Positions 1-6,533 of a DNA stretch of 18,962 bases are shown piece by piece. A program made the position numbers and the translations under genes. This DNA is from JALUUH01 sp964636675 (GTDB taxonomy: Bacteria > Pseudomonadota > Gammaproteobacteria > S012-40), in contig CAZWUO010000053.1 of NCBI GenBank assembly GCA_964636675.1, positions 1 through 18,962 on the forward strand. The letters are read 5' to 3'. The notes below the pieces were generated by a model that made no database searches, was not told the origin of the DNA, and saw only the letters and a program-made list of their open reading frames with translations. Every line of letters begins with the position of its first letter. Position 1 is the first letter of the stretch.

Positions 1-688
1 TGCCTCCTGTATTAGGGCCTTTATCACCATTGTCTCGTGCTTTATGGTCTTGTGATGTCGCGAGTGGTAGTACATTTTTACCATCGACCATGACGATAAA
101 GCTCGCTTCTTCGCCTGCAAGAAATTCTTCGATGACTACTTTGTGACCCGCGTCCCCAAAGGCATTGCCCGCCAGCATATCTTTGACCGCAGCAATGGCT
201 TGCTGCTCTGTTTGCGCGAGAATGACACCTTTACCCGCAGCAAGACCGTCCGCTTTCACGACGATGGGCGCACCTTGCTGTTGGATATACGCAATCGCAG
301 GGGTAATTTCGGTAAAGTTACCATATGCAGCGGTGGGAATACGATGGCGCGCCAGGAAATCTTTGGTAAACGATTTAGAACCTTCAAGCTGTGCCGCATT
401 TTTTGTTGGCCCAAAACAGCGCAAACCCGCCTGCTTAAAGGCATCCACAATACCCATAACCAACGGTACTTCAGGCCCCACAATAGTCAGAGCTATTTCA
501 TTTAATGTCGCAAATGCTAATAAGCCTTGAATATCCGTGGCCTCAAGGGCTACGTTTGCTAACTTTGGCTCTAATGCGGTACCCGCATTACCCGGCGCGA
601 TGAATACTTTTTCCACCTGAGCAGATTGCGCTACTTTCCATCCCAGCGCATGCTCACGCCCACCACCACCTATCACTAATACTTTCAT
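1..688 (-). CDS. purD: Phosphoribosylamine-glycine ligase PurD, N-terminal half (runs off window start)
   Basis: GARS catalyses the ATP-dependent joining of phosphoribosylamine and glycine in step two of purine synthesis. I translated the minus strand from the ATG at 686-688. It stays open to base 1, giving about 229 residues of a family usually near 430. The start reads MKVLVIGGGGREHALGWK, the hallmark glycine-rich N-terminus. APGNAG and GPEVPLV follow, then the ATP-grasp entry VVKADGLAAGKGV, and near the window edge SQDHKARDNGDKGPNTGG. All are PurD signatures. AGGTGA (698-703) is a good ribosome-binding site. The neighbour at 1057 is divergent, so purD is first in its transcript. The usual purH partner is not upstream. 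No frameshift was seen; the truncation is only the window boundary. Confidence 0.97.
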   Translation of the reverse strand, partial: MKVLVIGGGGREHALGWKVAQSAQVEKVFIAPGNAGTALEPKLANVALEATDIQGLLAFATLNEIALTIVGPEVPLVMGIVDAFKQAGLRCFGPTKNAAQLEGSKSFTKDFLARHRIPTAAYGNFTEITPAIAYIQQQGAPIVVKADGLAAGKGVILAQTEQQAIAAVKDMLAGNAFGDAGHKVVIEEFLAGEEASFIVMVDGKNVLPLATSQDHKARDNGDKGPNTGG

Positions 689-794
689 TGATTACAATCA
701 CCTAAAGTCTTTATTTAATTGTGTAAATCAGGCTTTTAAAGCAAAAACAGACTCACACGCCGATCCTGCACGGAACACCTGGTACACCAACCCT

Positions 795-823
795 ATTATA
801 TTGACGAATACAAACCGGCTAAA
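795..823 (-). promoter_or_regulatory. Putative sigma-70 promoter for purD
   Basis: On the minus strand a perfect TATAAT (795-800) lies 17 nt from a weak -35, TTTAGC (818-823). Transcription would start near 788 and leave a leader of about 100 nt before the purD ATG. No clear PurR-type operator was recognised in this stretch. The call rests on the -10 match, spacing and position. Confidence 0.4.
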
Positions 824-995
824 ACCTAGGGAAAAAAAGGAGCGTTTTGCGCATGGGAGCTTCTTATATCGCGTAGCTCATGGAAGGGCAAGAACGAATT
901 ATCTGACGAATGGAACATATCGTTAGAATTTTAGACTAATGTAGTACAGTATCGTGTTATGGCATGTTGCCTAAACGCATGAATTTATAGTAACT

Positions 996-1019
996 ACTAC
1001 GCTAACTATCCTGCGTAGT
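996..1019 (+). repeat. Inverted repeat in the leader of the small secreted-protein gene
   Basis: ACTACGC (996-1002) and GCGTAGT (1013-1019) are perfect 7-nt complements around a 10-nt loop, 37 bp before the ATG at 1057. It could be an operator dyad or an mRNA leader hairpin. No poly-T follows it, so it does not look like a terminator. Confidence 0.4.
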
Positions 1020-1056
1020 TATCATTCATAAACACTTTTTATTTGGGAGGTCAAAT

Positions 1057-1347
1057 ATGTCTAAGAAATTTATCTTAGCGGGTTCATTAGCGCTTACACT
1101 GGGTCTGATTTCGAGCGGGAGTTTTGCATGCGGTGGCGAAGACTCCGGCAAGCATATTGGCAATATCACGGCAATTAATAAAACCGATAACACATTTACT
1201 ATCCGCGATATGGAAACCCGGCAAAACATGACATTCAAAGCGGATCAAAATACGCTGGCAAATCTGCAGCGAGCGTCTGGGCATATTACCGTTAATTATG
1301 AAGAAGATGACGAAGGTGCGTTGGTTGCGGTTGGTATCAAGTTTTAG
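1057..1347 (+). CDS. Small exported protein, OB-fold-like (DUF5666/DUF1344-like)
   Basis: This is a 96-residue protein with a clear Sec signal peptide: positive MSKK, a hydrophobic run at about residues 5-21, and a probable cut after SFA (22-24). Cys25 follows, but S-F-A-C is a poor lipobox, so a soluble periplasmic product is favoured over a lipoprotein. The mature part reads as short beta strands: GNITAINKTDNTFTIRD, then NMTFKAD, HITVNYEEDDEGALVAVGIKF. This rhythm resembles small periplasmic OB-fold barrels such as DUF5666, DUF1344 or CusF-like proteins. The copper-binding Met/His/Trp set of CusF is not evident. GGGAGG (1045-1050) sits 6 nt before the ATG and indicates strong translation. 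Function is unknown; the family call is by impression of the fold pattern. Confidence 0.8.
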   Translation: MSKKFILAGSLALTLGLISSGSFACGGEDSGKHIGNITAINKTDNTFTIRDMETRQNMTFKADQNTLANLQRASGHITVNYEEDDEGALVAVGIKF

Positions 1348-1414
1348 CTATAATACAAAGCCTTAGCGATTTGTGAGCCCGGTCACGATTCACTGAACTG
1401 AACAATTTTACAGC

Positions 1415-1441
1415 TCAATATTTCTCCACTAAGGACGATAA
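1415..1441 (+). promoter_or_regulatory. Putative sigma-28 (FliA) flagellar promoter
   Basis: TCAATATT (1415-1422), exactly 11 nt, then GACGATAA (1434-1441) aligns to the FliA consensus TAAAGTTT-N11-GCCGATAA. The match is 5/8 in the -35 and 7/8 in the -10, including the full CGATAA core. The predicted start near 1448 lies 25 nt before the ATG of a YjfB-type motility gene, which fits flagellar late-gene control. Confidence 0.55.
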
Positions 1442-1472
1442 CTTAATAGAGCAACTAACGAGGTTAATTCGA

Positions 1473-1679
1473 ATGGATATAGGTGCAAGTAGTGTTGGGA
1501 CCGCTGGCAGCATCAGTGGGCAAGCCAGAGTAGGGGATGCAGTTGGTATCACCGTGATGAAAAAAGCGATGGATATCCAAGCCAACTCAGCAGCTCAACT
1601 CATCAACTCAGTCTCTGATTCAACAGCAAAAACCACCAATGAACCAAATTTAGGCAATCACGTAGACGAGAGAGCTTAA
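1473..1679 (+). CDS. YjfB-type putative motility protein
   Basis: This 68-residue protein has no signal peptide or membrane segment. Its core, residues 29-47 (MKKAMDIQANSAAQLINSV), matches the conserved block of the YjfB 'putative motility protein' family as I recall it: a KKAMDIQ helix followed by AAQLI. Family members are normally about 60 residues, so the length fits. The N-terminus is rich in Ser, Gly and Ala, and the C-terminal 20 residues look polar and disordered. AGG (1461-1463) precedes the ATG by 9 nt. A sigma-28-like promoter lies upstream and an intrinsic terminator directly downstream, giving a single-gene transcript of roughly 290 nt. No flagellar genes lie in the window. The molecular role of the family is not established. 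Confidence 0.72.
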   Translation: MDIGASSVGTAGSISGQARVGDAVGITVMKKAMDIQANSAAQLINSVSDSTAKTTNEPNLGNHVDERA

Positions 1680-1705
1680 TAAGCATACAAGCAAGACCCT
1701 CCTCG

Positions 1706-1736
1706 AAAAAGCCGTTTTCATTGAAAACGGCTTTTT
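1706..1736 (+). terminator. Rho-independent terminator after the YjfB-type gene
   Basis: GCCGTTTTC (1711-1719) pairs perfectly with GAAAACGGC (1723-1731) across a 3-nt ATT loop. AAAAA before and TTTTT after extend the stem to 14 bp. The symmetric A and T tracts could let it work from both strands, but only plus-strand genes flank it closely. Confidence 0.9.
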
Positions 1737-1763
1737 ACTTTATACCCAGATCCCGCGTATTAT
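1734..1763 (+). promoter_or_regulatory. Possible promoter for the MoeA-like gene
   Basis: TTTACT (1734-1739) and TATTAT (1758-1763) with an 18-nt spacer give 4/6 and 5/6 matches to sigma-70 elements. They begin on the tail of the preceding terminator. Because that terminator isolates the next gene, a promoter is expected here. The region is AT-rich, so a chance match is possible. Confidence 0.35.
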
Positions 1764-1803
1764 AAGTCCTCAAAAACTCATTGATACCAGTAAGGAAAAC
1801 ACA

Positions 1804-2811
1804 GTGACGGAACAATCACCTTTAGTTGATGCCCAGTTAAAATTTCAGCAAGCCATCCCAAAAAACTCACTGACTTCTGAGAAGGTCATGCTGGCAAACG
1901 CCGCAACTCGAATTTTAGCGCACGATATTAGCGCCGAAGTCGACGCTCCTCCTTATCCAAGATCCATTGTAGAAGGGTTTTTGGTCATGACGGAAGAAAC
2001 CCAGCCCGCATCTGAAGAATCACCGATTCAGTTCAAAATTAAGGGCAAAATCTCACCCAATGACGAGCAGGTTATTATCCCTGAGCCAGGTGAGGGCGTC
2101 GAGGTTGCTACCGGGAGCATCTTGCCCGGAGGCTCTTATTCCATTGTTAGGATGTGGGAGGCTAAGATAAACAATGATCAGTTTACTATCTCTAGGCCTT
2201 TTCCACCGCGTTTTTTTATCGAAGAACAAGGCTGTGATATTGCTCAAGGCGATATTGTTATCACCGCCGGAACGCGACTAAACGCTTCTCACATTGGTGC
2301 CTTAGCCAGTTTGGGTATCGATGAGGTAGCTGTGGTAAAAAGCCCGAGAGTCGCCGTCTTTGCTTCAGGTGACGAAGTCATTCCACATACTGCGACTCCG
2401 CGCAAAGGCGCTATTTTCGATTGCAATTCTCCAATGCTCGCAGCCGCTATAACCTCCGCTGGAGGCATCGCCAACCTGCACGGCATACAAAGTGATCATT
2501 TTGCAACTTTCGTCGCCAATGTAAAAAACGCCCTGCAACAATCTGACATGATTGTTATTTCCGGCGGTACCGCCATTGACGGCAGAGACTTTATTTCTGA
2601 CCTGATAAAAGAAGTAGGAGAATTGATTATTGATGGCGTTCAGATGCGCTCAGGCCGTCCGTTGATAATGGGCCTCGCAGGCAATAAGCCTATTATCTGT
2701 GTCGCCGGACACCCACCTGAAGCCCTCCGCGGATTTAATCTATTTGGAGTGTTGGCAATGAGTCAAATAGCAGGCTGTGATAACAAACCGCCGGTGGATA
2801 ATCCTGGATAA
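1804..2811 (+). CDS. Divergent MoeA-like molybdopterin-binding protein lacking domain IV
   Basis: MoeA inserts molybdate into adenylated molybdopterin. The 335-residue product begins at GTG with AAGGA 7 nt upstream. It aligns by eye with MoeA domains I-III: DAPPYPRSIVEGF (48-59), VATGSILPGG (101-110), DIAQGD (145-150), LASLGI (168-172) and the MogA-like fold SPRVAVFASGDEV (180-192), FDCNSP (205-210), ISGG (252-255) and AGHPPEA (301-307). Typical MoeA is about 410 residues; the C-terminal beta-barrel domain is missing, and rsmJ ends only 36 bp later, so no room is left for it. Usual motifs are altered: MDGY is VEGF (Asp to Glu57), KPGKP is RSGRP, LPGNP is VAGHP. No other molybdenum-cofactor gene is nearby. 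It may be a specialised paralogue or have lost catalysis. Family assignment is firm; function is not. Confidence 0.82.
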   Translation: MTEQSPLVDAQLKFQQAIPKNSLTSEKVMLANAATRILAHDISAEVDAPPYPRSIVEGFLVMTEETQPASEESPIQFKIKGKISPNDEQVIIPEPGEGVEVATGSILPGGSYSIVRMWEAKINNDQFTISRPFPPRFFIEEQGCDIAQGDIVITAGTRLNASHIGALASLGIDEVAVVKSPRVAVFASGDEVIPHTATPRKGAIFDCNSPMLAAAITSAGGIANLHGIQSDHFATFVANVKNALQQSDMIVISGGTAIDGRDFISDLIKEVGELIIDGVQMRSGRPLIMGLAGNKPIICVAGHPPEALRGFNLFGVLAMSQIAGCDNKPPVDNPG

Positions 2812-2847
2812 GAAACACTTTCGATTCGCACCTATTGACGCCAGGCC

Positions 2848-3645
2848 CTAAGGAATTTGGTAGATATCATAGCGCGTATTTTTGCTCGCAATTTCGTATG
2901 AAGGCTTAGGGCCGGGAAGTAAATCAGCCGATTTAGGACGTTTTACCACCACCCGTTTTTTACTGCGTTGTAAGGCGAGTGATAACAATGCTGCAGAGTC
3001 CATGTCATCCCCTACGAGTGCGCGGATAAAGCGTAATTCCTTTTTTACCAGTGCAGATTTACTGCGCGATGGATACATCGGGTCAAGATAAATCACATCG
3101 GGATATTGCGACGCCTTAAGATTATCCAAAAACTGTAACGCATCGGCGTAGATCAGATTAAATCGATAATTAAACCACTCCGCGAGCGCCGCATGTTCGG
3201 CTGCACGATATGCTGCATCCCACAATAAAAAATACATAACCCGTGATCGCTCAAGCAAAGTCACCGAACACCCCAAGGTAGCTAATACAAAAGCATCCCT
3301 ACCCAGACCCGCGGTCGCATCGATTACTGTCGGCTTAGCTAGCTTACGTACACCGATTGCCTTCGCTAAGGCCTGGCCTTGCCCTTCTCCTTGAAGCCTG
3401 CGATATTCCGCCACACCGCTCGCAAAATCCAGTCTCATGTCTCCTGGTAACTCCTTAGAATACGACACCAAGGCAATTCCTTTGACAGAGTTGGTGAGCA
3501 CCAACTTATGTTCCGACGTCAACGAAGCTATCCGTTGAATTTCAAGCTCATGCAACTTCTGGACGATATGCTTAGCAACAGGGTTCTCAGTATAGAAACC
3601 TATATCAAAACCGCGAAAATTACTTTCTTTTACCATTGACTGCAT
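2848..3645 (-). CDS. rsmJ: 16S rRNA (guanine-1516-N2)-methyltransferase RsmJ
   Basis: RsmJ uses S-adenosylmethionine to methylate G1516 of 16S rRNA in the small ribosomal subunit. The 265-residue product carries VIDATAGLGRDAFVLATLG (107-125), the SAM-binding glycine loop of the family, and YLDPMYPSR (186-194), the DPMYP catalytic signature, followed by KSALVKKELR. Length is close to the roughly 250 residues of E. coli RsmJ (YhiQ). Two near starts exist, Met1 (3645) and Met4 (3636). The first has a modest GGTG upstream. The gene converges with the MoeA-like gene (36 bp apart) and diverges from the AlgH-family gene. No clear terminator was seen at its 3' end. Confidence 0.95.
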   Translation of the reverse strand: MQSMVKESNFRGFDIGFYTENPVAKHIVQKLHELEIQRIASLTSEHKLVLTNSVKGIALVSYSKELPGDMRLDFASGVAEYRRLQGEGQGQALAKAIGVRKLAKPTVIDATAGLGRDAFVLATLGCSVTLLERSRVMYFLLWDAAYRAAEHAALAEWFNYRFNLIYADALQFLDNLKASQYPDVIYLDPMYPSRSKSALVKKELRFIRALVGDDMDSAALLSLALQRSKKRVVVKRPKSADLLPGPKPSYEIASKNTRYDIYQIP

Positions 3646-3731
3646 TTTAATACACCAACTTCTGGTTTGATATTTGCGTTACTAGGGTCTGTTGACAAGA
3701 GTAACGTACTCCCTAAAAAAGGAATACAAAG

Positions 3732-4373
3732 ATGGACAAATCAATTAACTTATCCAAACCACTGAGCTTAATTTATCGCACCAAGCTCATACTCATCTTA
3801 GCTGCTACGCTGATGATATTCGCTGATAATGTAGGCGCACAACAAGATGGCGAAAAAACTATTACCAAAGGCTCATTTTTAATCGCGACTGAAAAACTAG
3901 ACAATACGGATTTCAAACACGCCGTCGTATATGTCACCCAGGCGGGGAACTTTGGAACGTATGGACTGATTATCAACAAGCCCACTTTTATTCCCATAAA
4001 AGAAGCCATGCCGGAAAACCATAAAAGTGCTGACCCAGAGAAATCTATCTATTTTGGCGGGCCTGCACACTTGCAATATCTTTTTGTATTAACCCAAAAT
4101 AAGCAGCACAAAAAACTCCATCAAGTCACCGATAATATATATTTTGGCGCAGGCCGCGAATCCGTTATCAAATTAAATACTGGCGAAGATCAAATCGGTA
4201 CCCGAACTTATATTGGATACTCCGCTTGGGCACCCGGACAGCTCGATGAAGAAGTGCAATCAGGCGCATGGATCATCGCCCCTTCTGAAGACAAAAAATC
4301 CAGCGTGTTTTCCGAAGACCCCGCATCCGTTTGGCAAAAACTCTATAAAAAATGGTCAGGAGACTGGACTTAA
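3732..4373 (+). CDS. YqgE/AlgH (UPF0301) family protein with a signal peptide
   Basis: The 213-residue product carries the AlgH/YqgE fold from about residue 46 on: GSFLIATEKLDNTDFKHAVV, then GLIINKP, YFGGPA, and the C-terminal GYSAWAPGQLDEEVQSGAW block. These are the family's conserved elements. Ordinary members are about 185-190 residues, start directly with the GxFLIA strand and are cytosolic. Here an extra N-terminus has basic residues (K9, R16, K18), a hydrophobic run at about 19-31 and VGA|QQ (34-38) as a good signal peptidase I site, so export to the periplasm is predicted. AAGGA (3719-3723) lies 8 nt before the ATG. The usual neighbour yqgF is absent, which supports a separate paralogue. 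AlgH was named for an effect on alginate gene regulation; the biochemical role is unsettled. Confidence 0.88.
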   Translation: MDKSINLSKPLSLIYRTKLILILAATLMIFADNVGAQQDGEKTITKGSFLIATEKLDNTDFKHAVVYVTQAGNFGTYGLIINKPTFIPIKEAMPENHKSADPEKSIYFGGPAHLQYLFVLTQNKQHKKLHQVTDNIYFGAGRESVIKLNTGEDQIGTRTYIGYSAWAPGQLDEEVQSGAWIIAPSEDKKSSVFSEDPASVWQKLYKKWSGDWT

Positions 4374-4393
4374 TATCTCGACTAAATCTTAGA

Positions 4394-4417
4394 CGTTATG
4401 GATATGTATCCGTAGCG
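4394..4417 (+). repeat. Hairpin-forming dyad downstream of the AlgH-family gene
   Basis: CGTTATGGA (4394-4402) can pair along its full length with TCCGTAGCG (4409-4417) around a 6-nt loop, using seven Watson-Crick and two G-U pairs. No T-tract follows. It may be a 3' UTR stabilising stem or an operator-like dyad. It lies 20 bp after the stop codon. Confidence 0.35.
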
Positions 4418-4458
4418 ATTAAAATTTCGGCTTTATTACACGCCCTTTTCATTCATAC

Positions 4459-4508
4459 AAAAACCGGTTAACGTTACACTCCCCAAAATAAGCTTAATCG
4501 GTTTTTTT
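4459..4508 (+). terminator. Terminator-like hairpin abutting the Nudix start codon
   Basis: AAAAACCGGTTAA (4459-4471) pairs with TTAATCGGTTTTT (4494-4506) over 13 positions with a single G-U pair and a 22-nt loop. The T-tract runs 4502-4508 and the next base is the A of the Nudix ATG. It would terminate the AlgH-family transcript, or act on translation of the following gene if read through. The long loop weakens it compared with the terminator at 1706-1736. Confidence 0.55.
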
Positions 4509-5075
4509 ATGCACAGAAATGACTTGCTTGATTTATTATCAAACTATGCAACAAAGATTCATGCGGAGATGGAAATGCAGGCACGTGTGATTGCTTTCAT
4601 CAAGCAACATACTGACTGTTTTGAACGCAGCCTAAGTGTTGGGCATATTACTGGCTCTGCATGGGTGGTGAATGTCAAACGAGATAGTGTTTTTTTGCTA
4701 CATCATCGAAAATTAGACAAATGGTTACAACCGGGTGGACATTCCGATGGAGACCCCAATACCTTAAACGTCGCCTTACGCGAAACCCACGAAGAATCCG
4801 GTGTCTCTGAAAACGATATATCCCCGGTAACCCAAGGCATTTTTGACATTGACATTCATCACATCCCCCAGCGCAAAAACGAAGCCGCTCATTTTCACTA
4901 CGACATCAGATTTTTGCTCGAAATGGATGATCAACAAAAGCCCATTATAAATGCTGAATCAAACGAATTGGCGTGGATTGCATTGGCGAAAATTAAAGAC
5001 TATTCCGATGAAACATCAATCTTGCGAATGCTTGCAAAAACTCAAGAACTCGATTGTCGCGAGAATAAAACCTAA
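4509..5075 (+). CDS. Nudix hydrolase, GGH-D subtype
   Basis: Nudix enzymes cleave nucleoside diphosphate-X compounds. The 188-residue product has the box at residues 77-99: GHSDGDP, NTLNVAL, RETHEESGV. The core metal ligands E92, E95 and E96 are present after R91. The first box glutamate (G-x5-E) is Pro83, with D80 and D82 just before it. The preceding WLQPGGH and the GHITGSAWVV segment (45-54) are typical of a known Nudix subgroup with a GGHxDGDxD pattern, so this is likely the subgroup form, not decay. Substrate cannot be told. No Shine-Dalgarno is visible: the ATG follows seven T residues of a hairpin tail, and no in-frame upstream start was found. It converges with pmbA across 30 bp without a visible terminator. 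Confidence 0.9.
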   Translation: MHRNDLLDLLSNYATKIHAEMEMQARVIAFIKQHTDCFERSLSVGHITGSAWVVNVKRDSVFLLHHRKLDKWLQPGGHSDGDPNTLNVALRETHEESGVSENDISPVTQGIFDIDIHHIPQRKNEAAHFHYDIRFLLEMDDQQKPIINAESNELAWIALAKIKDYSDETSILRMLAKTQELDCRENKT

Positions 5076-5105
5076 TAAAGAACAACACAACAGCAATAAG
5101 CCACT

Positions 5106-6464
5106 TTATTCTCCAGCCACGGTCATATTATCCAGAAGAATAGAGCCCGTTTTAATATTTTTGCGTTCATCCACATCATTTCCAATTTCAACCATGGTGG
5201 AAAACATCGTTTTAAGATTACCCGCAATGGTTATTTCTTCGACCGGATACTGGATCTCTCCATGTTCAACCCAAAACCCCGCTGCGCCACGCGAATAATC
5301 TCCGGTGATGTTATTCACGCCTTGGCCCATAAGCTCAGTAACCAGTAATCCTTTATGCATGGTTTTAATCAATTCAGGTAAATTTTTATCGCCTGTTTTA
5401 AGCATTAAATTATGCACACCTCCTGCATTACCCGTTGTTTGCAATCCCAAACGACGCGCAGAATAGCTACTCAGTATATAAGACTGTAATATTCCATCTT
5501 TTACCAGCTCACGTGCTTTGGTTGCCACGCCTTCGCTATCAAAAGGTGTACTGCTAAGCCCTAACTCTAAATGAGGGTCTTCATAGGCATTAAACCATTC
5601 GGGAAATATTTGTGTCTCTAGCGAATCGAGCAAGAAAGAAGTTTTACGATACAAGCTTCCTCCTTTAATCGCTGATACAAAATGACCGATTAAACCCGCA
5701 GCAACATCCGCAGAAAAAATAACCGGGTATTGACTGGTTTCTATGCGCCTACCATTGAGTCTTGCCAGTGTCCTTCTGGCCGATTCATCGCCAACCGCTT
5801 TTGCAGCTTGTAAACGACTTGCGTCCCTGCTCACCGAATACCAGTAATCACGCTGCATCACTTCACCATCTTTGCCAATCACCGAGCAGCTAATACTGTG
5901 TCTGGTAGTAGGATAACTGCCGATAAAACCATGACTGTTACCATAAACATGCAGACCTTCATGACTACTCACCGAGGCGCCCTCAGAGTTGGTTATGCGC
6001 TGATCATATTGACGCGCGGCATCTTCACACTCCAGAGCAAGATCAATCGCAGCATTGGAGTCAATACCCCAAGGATGGCTCAGATTAAGATTAGGATAAC
6101 GCCAGGCCATGAGTTCTTTATCTGCTAGACCAGCGCAACTATCTTCTGCGGTATATTCTGCTATGCGACAAGCTGCTTGAACAGTATCTCTGACAGCGCT
6201 CAATGCAAAATCAGAGGTGCTCGCAGAACCTTTGTGACCGCCTTTATAAACCGTTATTCCCAAGCCTTTATCATGATTGTATTCGAGTGTTTCGACTTCA
6301 CCCATACGAGCTGTCACCGACAACCCTGTTTCTATCCCTAACGAGACTTCAGATGCCGTTGCCCCCCGTTTTTTTGCTTCAGCGATAACTGTTTCGATAA
6401 TAATCGAATATTCGCTCGCGTTTTTGTCGAGTTCTGCATTTGCGGTTTTTATGTCAGATGACAT
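5106..6464 (-). CDS. pmbA: Metalloprotease-system subunit PmbA/TldE
   Basis: PmbA (TldE) is the non-catalytic partner of TldD. The TldD/TldE heterodimer degrades unstructured peptides and in E. coli matures microcin B17 and cleaves the CcdA antitoxin. The 452-residue length equals the E. coli protein. Recognisable stretches are ETLEYNHDKGLGITVYKGG near the N-terminus, and LSSTPFDSEGVAT, TGNAGGVHN, ELMGQGVNNITGDYSRGAAGFWVEHGE nearer the C-terminus (last block quoted in part order). The TldD-type HExxxH motif is absent, as expected. It lies 69 bp after tldD, in the same direction, with AAGGA (6476-6480) about 11 nt before the ATG. The darP/yjgA gene that often adjoins pmbA is not present. Confidence 0.96.
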   Translation of the reverse strand: MSSDIKTANAELDKNASEYSIIIETVIAEAKKRGATASEVSLGIETGLSVTARMGEVETLEYNHDKGLGITVYKGGHKGSASTSDFALSAVRDTVQAACRIAEYTAEDSCAGLADKELMAWRYPNLNLSHPWGIDSNAAIDLALECEDAARQYDQRITNSEGASVSSHEGLHVYGNSHGFIGSYPTTRHSISCSVIGKDGEVMQRDYWYSVSRDASRLQAAKAVGDESARRTLARLNGRRIETSQYPVIFSADVAAGLIGHFVSAIKGGSLYRKTSFLLDSLETQIFPEWFNAYEDPHLELGLSSTPFDSEGVATKARELVKDGILQSYILSSYSARRLGLQTTGNAGGVHNLMLKTGDKNLPELIKTMHKGLLVTELMGQGVNNITGDYSRGAAGFWVEHGEIQYPVEEITIAGNLKTMFSTMVEIGNDVDERKNIKTGSILLDNMTVAGE

Positions 6465-6533
6465 GGCTATGACATTCCTTTATTGTAATCTTTATGCTTT
6501 AGGATCGGTTAACTCATGGAGCAAAATACCGCA

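Larger units (their letters stand above)
689..1056. other. 368-bp divergent intergenic region
   Basis: This spacer separates minus-strand purD from the plus-strand small secreted-protein gene. It holds the putative purD promoter (795-823), a plus-strand Shine-Dalgarno-like AAGGAG (838-843) followed by a 7-codon ORF at 853-876, and a 7-bp inverted repeat (996-1019). No longer ORF with coding character, tRNA or known RNA was recognised. A convincing plus-strand sigma-70 promoter for the gene at 1057 was not found. Confidence 0.5.

Noticed and set aside
1..530. Plus-strand ORFs opposite purD
   Set aside because: They are antisense shadows of the conserved PurD frame and have no family resemblance.
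912..940. GGAACA and a downstream GACTAAT resembling an extracytoplasmic sigma promoter
   Set aside because: The -10 match is poor and the spacing uncertain; would need an experimentally mapped start.
961..971. TGGCATGTTGC, resembling a sigma-54 element
   Set aside because: The two conserved blocks lack the required spacing between GG and GC elements.
3692..3711. Perfect TTGACA followed by a GAGTA-ACG-TACTC dyad before the AlgH-family gene
   Set aside because: At 16-18 nt spacing the sequence is CTAAAAAA-like with no usable -10. Suggestive of a regulated promoter but not supported enough to list.
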